From positions 6,819,001 through 6,883,000 of the forward strand of contig OY821771.1 in the NCBI GenBank assembly GCA_963682175.1: a stretch of 64,000 nucleotides of DNA. Reading direction: 5' to 3'. A program made the translations under genes and the position numbers. Under the pieces are notes generated by a model. It worked only from the letters and a program-made list of their open reading frames with translations, made no database searches and was not told the origin of the DNA. Source of the DNA: Triglochin maritima (Eukaryota; Streptophyta; Magnoliopsida; Alismatales; Juncaginaceae). Positions 58,601-64,000 of the stretch are shown one piece after another (position 1 is the stretch's first letter; each line of letters begins with the position of its first letter).

Positions 58601-60090
58601 AGTGGAGACCATTTGCTGATAGCTCTGAGGGCGCAGTGATTGCCGGATTGAGAGTAGAGCCTCAGACAGTATCAGCAGTGATTCATGCTCAGACTACAGA
58701 TGAGGAGTTGAGCAGTTTGTTACAGTTAGCTGCCAGAGATGGGTCAGACTTCAGAGTTGGAGTGGACGGAGGTCTGAGATTCAGAGACCGTATCTGGGTG
58801 CCGAAGACAGAGGACCTGAGACATGATATCATGGAGGAGGCACACAGATCGAGATATTCCATTCATCCAGGGAGCACCAAGATGTACAAAGACCTGCAGC
58901 GGAACTTCTGGTGGCGAGGTATGAAGAAGGACGTTGCAGACTTCGTGTCGAGGTGTTTGGTCTGTCAGCAGGTGAAGATCGAGCACCAGAGACCAGCAGG
59001 GCAGATGCAGAGGATTGAGTTGCCCGAGTGGAAGTGGGAGCACGTGACGATGGATTTTGTTACGGGGCTACCGAAGACACGGAGATTCCACGACGCGATT
59101 TGGGTTATAGTCGATCGACTGACCAAGTCGGCGCATTTCTTAGCTATTAAGACCACTCTTGCTCTGGAGGGTCTAGCTAAGTTATATATTGAGGAGATTG
59201 TCAGACTTCATGGCGTACCAGTCAGTATCATTTCAGACAGAGATCCCAGATTCACTTCGAGATTTTGGGAGAGTCTACACAGAGCACTGGGGACACGTCT
59301 GAAGTTTAGCACAGCTTTCCACCCACAGACAGATGGCCAGTCAGAGCGGACGATACAGACATTGGAGGACATGCTGAGAGCGTGTACACTTGACTGGGCC
59401 GGGCATTGGGATGAGCATTTGCCGTTGATCGAGTTCGCCTACAACAACAGCTACCACTCGAGTATTGGGATGGCACCATATGAGGCATTATACGGGAGAC
59501 CGTGTAGATCGCCGGTATGCTGGAGTGACGTGGGCGAGAGACAGCTAGTCGGACCTGATATCATACAGTTGTATTCAGAGAAGGTCGACGTGATCAGGAA
59601 GCGGTTAGCTACAGCACAGAGCAGACAGAAGAGTTATGCTGATACGCGTAGGCGCGAGCTGACTTTTGATGTAGGAGATCATGTCTTCCTGAAGATCTCA
59701 CCTTCCAGAGGTGTGATGAGATTCGGGAAGAAGGGGAAGCTGAGTCCGAGATATGTTGGACCTTTTGAGATATTGGATCGGATCGGTGAGGTGGCATATA
59801 GGATTGCACTACCACCACAGTTTGCAGGACTTCACAACGTCTTCCATGTTTCTATGTTGAGGAAGTACGTGGCCGATCCAGCTCATGTGATAGAGATATC
59901 AGTACCGGAGATCCAGCAGGATTTGTCATTAGATGAGAGACCAGTTGAGATTGTGGATCAGATGGTACATCAGCTCAGGAGGAGAGCGATTCCGATGGGG
60001 AAGGTCAGGTGGCAGCATCACACTGACAGAGAGGCTACCTGGGAGATTGAGGAGGATGTTAGGAAGCAGTATCCAGAGTTGTTCCGGTAA
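55648..60090 (+). CDS. Tekay-type gag-pol polyprotein with chromodomain
   Basis: One uninterrupted frame encodes gag, protease, reverse transcriptase, RNase H, integrase and chromodomain. I choose ATG 55648 (MPPRRGK, the usual Tekay gag start, 1,480 residues). An in-frame ATG at 55603 would add 15. The gag core is followed by a CCHC knuckle ([14 protein letters not shown], about residue 288). The protease has D-C-G-A at 371-374, with Cys where Ser or Thr is usual. Reverse transcriptase shows [11 protein letters not shown] and F-V-D-D at 705-708. RNase H has YSDAS at about 852. The integrase has an HHCC zinc finger (H..H, C-L-V-C, about 1065-1110), catalytic D1136, D1197 and E1233 (D-x35-E), and [14 protein letters not shown]. 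The last 50 residues ([14 protein letters not shown]) form a chromodomain that guides insertion into heterochromatin. No stop or frameshift is seen, so the copy may be able to move. Confidence 0.95.
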   Translation: MPPRRGKAVAHTRGESETARDEAWEDERRTLFDTVGRLTEMLQQQTAQTGQTGTGAMHDRFMRQHPPTFLGQYDAEAAEEWIFTMQKIFSAIGCPPDARVGLATYVLGGAASNWWRSTSAVVFADKDDIAWEEFVGEFNEQYFPQHVQDQKREEFLSLQQGDMTLAGYIGKFNALERYCPGMYVTQEQRAGKFVRGLRKQLRTKVLTHMPSTLADAVKSASVLDRDYRENYQDERRPSGRFSGRPGGQTGGNPGKRPRYEGARVAVPRPEPCGTCGRFHSGPCFTPGACHGCGQMGHFIRSCPSRGAGPSRPPGLPAPGRGGGGGRPPFRPQQGQRTGRVFTIQAEEARDGGAVVEGTLLVAGSVARVLFDCGATHSFISERFAGVLGCTLAMLTATLEVSTPLGLVGTVGRFVPGATVVSGDQEFPADLVLLPMEDFDVILGMDWLFQYDVRVLCREKKILIPRKGLPDILIRGIRSRGGRIIVSAVRAQRLLQQGCAAFLATLVVAEAESQRLEDIEVVQEFADVFPAEIPGLPPHRELEFGIELVAGTTPQSKAPYRMAPAELTELKKQLQELMDSGFIRPSVSPWGAPVLFVKKKDGSLRMCIDYRMLNQVTVKNRYPLPRIEDLFDQLQSAKVFSKIDLRSGYHQLRIRDEDIQKTAFRTRYGHYEFLVMPFGLTNAPAAFMDLMHRTFRQYIDIFVIVFVDDILIYSPDVEQHREHLRIVLSILRAQQLYAKFSKCEFWLDRVAFLGHIVSAEGISVDPAKVEAMTQWRTPTSVTEIRSFVGLAGYYRRFIKDFSRLAAPLTALTQKGVTFVWSQKCEDSFQELKRLLTTAPVLSLPSGTGGFVIYSDASGIGLGCVLMQHGRVIAYASRQLKVHERNYPTHDLELAAVVHALKTWRHYLYGEQFEVFTDHQSLKYLFSQKELNMRQRRWLEFIKDCDFTISYHPGKANTVADALSRKVEVSVAGLCIQEWRLLESLAEWRPFADSSEGAVIAGLRVEPQTVSAVIHAQTTDEELSSLLQLAARDGSDFRVGVDGGLRFRDRIWVPKTEDLRHDIMEEAHRSRYSIHPGSTKMYKDLQRNFWWRGMKKDVADFVSRCLVCQQVKIEHQRPAGQMQRIELPEWKWEHVTMDFVTGLPKTRRFHDAIWVIVDRLTKSAHFLAIKTTLALEGLAKLYIEEIVRLHGVPVSIISDRDPRFTSRFWESLHRALGTRLKFSTAFHPQTDGQSERTIQTLEDMLRACTLDWAGHWDEHLPLIEFAYNNSYHSSIGMAPYEALYGRPCRSPVCWSDVGERQLVGPDIIQLYSEKVDVIRKRLATAQSRQKSYADTRRRELTFDVGDHVFLKISPSRGVMRFGKKGKLSPRYVGPFEILDRIGEVAYRIALPPQFAGLHNVFHVSMLRKYVADPAHVIEISVPEIQQDLSLDERPVEIVDQMVHQLRRRAIPMGKVRWQHHTDREATWEIEEDVRKQYPELFR

Positions 60091-60124
60091 GTCTGTTGTT
60101 TCGAATTTCGCGGACGAAATTCTT

Positions 60125-60139
60125 TTAAGGAGGGTAGAT
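60125..60139 (+). other. Polypurine tract
   Basis: ttaaggagggtagat lies directly before the 3' LTR, and the preceding cggacgaaattctttt is characteristic of Tekay elements. Confidence 0.85.
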
Positions 60140-62046
60140 TGTAATAACCTAATCTAAGCACCCTAATTAAACTAAACCTAAACCTAATTAACCTAATCTA
60201 ATCCTGGAATAGTGTAGCATGAGGTGTTGGTTTAGGATTGGATGAGGTGGAGGTTGGATAAGAATTGGATTGCCTATAAATTGGAAGGTAAGGTTAATAA
60301 AACGTTTTCTTTTCCTTTTCAACAACCAGAGCTTGAGAGAAGAGGTTAGAGAGAAGAAGAAGAAGGAGGTGAAGAAGAAGAGGAGAAGAAGTGAAGAAAG
60401 AGAAGAAAGAGTGGAGTGAAGTGGTGCAAGCTTGGGAGGCTTCTTCACTCGACCAAAAGGTATGTCAAATCTTCATTATAACTCACATATGCCTTGTGAG
60501 TGTTGGGGATCGACGTTGGTGTCGAATTCCCCGTCGGAATTCAACCAATTCAGAGGTTGAAGACGACGATCGGTCGACCGGTGCCTGTGGGCAGTCGACC
60601 GATCCTATTATTATATTGATGTTTACCCGCAAACGGTCGAACGATGTCGTTAGACGGTCGACCGTTATGCCAGATTTGTGCGGGAAAAAGGGGATATGCT
60701 GTTATCGGTCGAACGGGACCACTTAGCCGGTCGACCGAATAACAATGAGAATGGGTCGGTTGGGGATTTTGACTTATTAAACGGTCGAACGTCCTTAACC
60801 TTGTTCGACCGATCCATTCGATGCTAAGTCGGTTGGGAGCTTTGACCAACAAAACGGTCGACCGCTCTTCAATTCTCGGTCGACCGACTGAGCATTTAAT
60901 TAAGCGGTAGAGTGCTTGTGTTGATTCGGTCGAACTGTATTTCAGTTCCGGTCGACCGAACGAGACTTGGGCAAAATATTGAAAGTCCTGTTATCGGTCG
61001 AACGGCTCCTTGGTTCGACCGGTCGGATATATATATTATATAAAATTGTATAGCGTAGACCTTCCAAACGGTCGACCGCTAGATGACTTTTGTTCGACCG
61101 ATTGGTCGGTAATTCGGTTGGCGTGGTTCGACCGGTAGACTTGTTTGTACAGTTCTGTGTACTGTGTGGGGGACCGGTCGACCGGTGTGCTTGTAGCGGT
61201 CGACCGATCTGCCGCAGGTTGGTGGATTTATCCACACGCGATCCGTCGATGTCAGGTCGACTACCAGCTCCGAGGCGACGGTTGATTACCGGCTTTGAGA
61301 GCTACGGATTTCACCTTCGACGAAGGCGTATTATTGTTGTACTTTTTCCTCTCTTACCGAGCGGGGTGTGAGGGATGTGTACCGTAAACCTTGGGCAGTT
61401 TGCGAGGGTTTAGAGGTAGGCCGAGGATGTTCCGGCAGGGTGCGCGCTAGGCGACTCTTGGGGGAGCAGTGGCTGTCGTCTGACCCGAGTTGTGTATTCG
61501 GCGGGCTGACTCGCTCTTTGGGTGCGGCGTGTACCGGGGGTTCCTTCCTGCACTTTTTGGGAGCAGTGGTGTCGACTGACCCTTGTGAGGCAGCGATGGA
61601 CTGACTTGACCCTAGTGGCAGGAGTGGTTCAGTGCCGCGGAGGCGGTGAGGGCATTATTGTGGGCCCGAGGCGGATGATCATGTGCATAACATTGCATTG
61701 TCTTTAATTCCTTTTTATATTTTAGGAGGTTTGGTATACGGGGTTCCTGCAGGGAACTCAGGCATGTTTGTTGTTTGAATTTCAGGTAGCGAGCAGGGTT
61801 AGAGTTTGAGGTGGTGACCGAGGACGGTGCCCCCGAGATCAGATCCTGTAGTTGTCAGTTTCTTCCTTTTGAGGTGATTACATATTGTATAGCTTTTGTC
61901 GTAATCACAGTCAGTTTGTATATTTGACTTCCACGTGGATCATATTATATTATATATGTTGGTTTGTTTCCCGTGACGTGCCCAGTGCTGACCGTTGACG
62001 GTCTTTATTATTGTTTAAATTTTCCGCTGTTTTCGGGTACGTTACA
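60140..62046 (+). repeat. Tekay 3' LTR (1,907 bp)
   Basis: Same length as the 5' LTR, with differences seen near 60463, 60787, 61154, 61413, 61689 and 61778. TATA box TATAAAT at 60275-60281. The palindrome array is at 60571-61262. Confidence 0.95.
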
Positions 62047-62051
62047 GACAG

Positions 62052-63315
62052 CCTGACTGGTCAACCGTGCATGCACGCCAGGTCGGATTTTCAGCCCGAT
62101 ACGACCCAACACCCAGGTCCAGTCACACATACTCATATGCTTCTTGTTGTGGCCTCGTTACCATCAAATTCAGATACATTCATTTATTATGGGTCAATGT
62201 GATGGAATGACACGACAAATCATGAAAGTCTGCCATGTGGTTGGTATAAGCTATTAAATTATCCCTGTGTATATTATTGATTTGGAAAAACTGAAAAAAA
62301 CATCTAATTTTAAGGGATGTAGGTTTGAGAAATGTATTGACTTTTTCGTGTATGAGTTACTGAGTATTCAGGGATAATTTGCCATATATTTTAGACAATT
62401 CAATGTATCGTCAATACACATATTCCATAATATAATAATATAATGTATCATCAGTACGGAACCTGTTCATATCATAATTCTCAATTATATATTTCATGAC
62501 TCATTGGAACCTTAATTATAATTAAAGTCTTTTAGCCGCACAATTTCGGTGTTTGGTCCTTTTATATAATGGGAAGCATATTCTTTTGAAATTGGAATTC
62601 ACCATTTCTATATCATAATAAAGATTTTGGGTGTTTAGTCCATGCCATGTTCATGTGGGTATAAATATTTCAAAATTACAAACCCCATGATAATAGTAGT
62701 TTCTTTGCTAGATGTAGCCAGCTTATATTTGTTCAACTGTTCAGTATATTTGCAACTTCTGTTTGTTCAATGCCACGCTTAACCTTATGTACTAATTCCT
62801 TTTCAATTTAAAAATTTGCTTAATTTAAACACTAGTAATGCGTATTTGGTTTGTGTGGGATCTTAGTTGGATTTTGACCTCAATCGATATTGGCTACAAG
62901 TGGACTGTTGTACAAATATAAGTATGACTGTTTTCTTATGCATAGTTAGACTCAACTTTTTTTAACAAGAAATAGTCTCAATTGCATAAGTACGAATTTG
63001 ACCCGTTAAGTACGGAACCTGTCCATGACTCTACGAAGTGATGGAAGTCTAATTATTTTTCTTTTATTTCCTATAAAACATAGAACAAAGAGTGGTTTGG
63101 TGGATGATGATGGTTAACCTAACTAGGAAAGCAAAGATAACCTCATCACTCAAGAAATCAATGAAACAAGAAAGCTAAAGCAATCTAATTAGGAGAGGAA
63201 ATGAGGGGGCAATAATCTCATTTTCCAATAGTGTAAAAGGGATGTGAAATACTTGATTATGAAAATGGACATTTGCAATCAAATTTTGTCCCTCGTGATC
63301 ACAAAATTCGGGACA
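62052..63315. other. Spacer, no gene seen
   Basis: The first 70 bp continue the GC-rich repeat interrupted by the Tekay element. The remainder is AT-rich with no coding signal. Confidence 0.45.
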
Positions 63316-63323
63316 CTGCAAAG

Positions 63324-63537
63324 TAGGGGTGTACATCCGGTCCGGACTGGACCATACCGGATTTTTTTTTCAGGGTCCGGACTGGAGACCGGACCGATTG
63401 GATCCGGTCCGGTTCAAAGACCGAATTTTTACCTCAAAAAAAACCCGAACTGGTCCGAACCGAGACTAGATTTTCAACTTAGTCCAGACCGGTTGGTTCC
63501 GGTCCGGACCAACTGGACCGGTTTTTGCACAACTCTA
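63324..63537. mobile_element. hAT MITE, 214 bp, GGTCCGG-rich
   Basis: Starts TAGGGGTGTACA and ends TGCACAACTCTA (reverse complement TAGAGTTGTGCA). Flanking octamers ctgcaaag and ctgcagag agree at seven of eight positions. The interior is built of ggtccgg and ggaccgg words. Confidence 0.88.
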
Positions 63538-63545
63538 CTGCAGAG

Positions 63546-64000
63546 TACTTCAAGATTAACTAATCACTCGTTACCGCTGCTTATTTTGACTTCGCCATCA
63601 ATTTGAATATCTTGACTTAAGATTGCTATCTATAATACTAATCAAACAACTTAGAGAGAGAAGTATATGTGTGTGTGAGGGCGTTAGTATGTAAGTAGAG
63701 ATCCAAACACACTGCATCCAAACACCCTAAACAATATGGTAGTTTTTTTCCCAGAAACTAAAAAAGCTAAAAGAAAATGAAAATTTCTAGTTTTTTCTCC
63801 AAGCGATACATATTTGTCTATGTTGGGATGAATATTTACAATAATTTTCTATTTGAAAAATATTTGAGAATGCAGACTTTTCCTATAAAAAGTCAAAAGA
63901 CTAGGTAAAAGACAAGTTTTTGGCTCTCCTCTCAGGGAATAAGAAATCAATTTTATTACTTTATGTCACTACATTTTTTTAAGTTAATTTTTTTTAGTTC
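63546..64000. other. Spacer, no gene seen
   Basis: AT-rich sequence with no recognised feature to the window end. Confidence 0.45.

Larger units (their letters stand above)
53618..62046 (+). mobile_element. Complete Tekay-type (chromovirus) LTR retrotransposon, 8,429 bp
   Basis: All standard parts are present: 5' LTR 53618-55524, primer binding site, one gag-pol frame, polypurine tract, 3' LTR 60140-62046, and the 5-bp target duplication GACAG on both sides (53613-53617 and 62047-62051). The LTRs are equal in length and differ at about six positions by eye, so the insertion is recent. A chromodomain at the end of the integrase and the LTR-edge sequences (aaattcttttaaggagggtag) place it in the Tekay/Del group. 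Confidence 0.95.

Noticed and set aside
56198..59818. Antisense frames over gag-pol
   Set aside because: Shadows of the polyprotein, with no motif.

Overview
This is a nuclear plant (angiosperm) window, gene-poor and dominated by transposable elements. The evidence is spliced GT-AG genes of plant families (PPR, DUF1644, REIL-type zinc finger, RING-H2, SNRNP27), long AT-rich introns and spacers, and plant-type mobile DNA: a Tekay-like chromovirus, Athila-like LTR elements, hAT and MULE remnants, and many foldback elements. No prokaryotic, organellar, CRISPR or rRNA signature was seen. All reading was done by eye, so family names rest on recognisable motifs, not searches.

Layout. 1-6131: an Athila-like LTR element with a long gag-protease frame but no reverse transcriptase or integrase. 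6142-6515: a CTGTCCGGAATA tandem array. 6523-10078: a wrecked, purine-rich, transposon-like coding region split by a reverse-strand LTR that sits between two 162-bp direct repeats, followed by a FAR1-like fragment. 10664-15483: a REIL-type 60S ribosome biogenesis factor pseudogene with four clear exons, an in-frame TAG and a decayed first exon. 17870-19381: an intact intronless PPR gene of the E subgroup. 21643-22870: foldback repeats. 23150-26108: a DUF1644 zinc-finger gene with a 5' UTR intron and an optional last intron. 27412-27987 and 31104-33268: two hAT elements, the second with a perfect 8-bp target duplication. 34497-35057 (minus): an SNRNP27-like tri-snRNP protein. 35400-38000: MULE and hAT transposase relics. 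39530-40486 (minus): a four-exon RING-H2 E3 ligase gene whose splice joins all keep frame. 41620-52277: a run of foldbacks, hAT MITEs and a solo LTR that carries two nested hAT MITEs. 53618-62046: a complete young Tekay-type retrotransposon with one uninterrupted gag-pol frame, two 1,907-bp LTRs and the target duplication GACAG. 63324-63537: another hAT MITE.

How the parts relate. The host genes look independent housekeeping or regulatory genes (ribosome biogenesis relic, splicing, organelle RNA processing, ubiquitination), and no cluster or operon-like unit is seen. The transposons give the window its structure. At least seven short hAT-like elements end in TAGGGGTG-like or CARTGTT-like termini. 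Six of these, counting the defective transposon, show 8-bp target duplications read directly, and one MITE is inserted into the very end of another. The Tekay LTR and a diverged solo LTR 8 kb upstream share a dense array of GGTCGACC-type palindromes (about 20 and 13 sites). This is the most striking structure in the window that standard annotation would not name.
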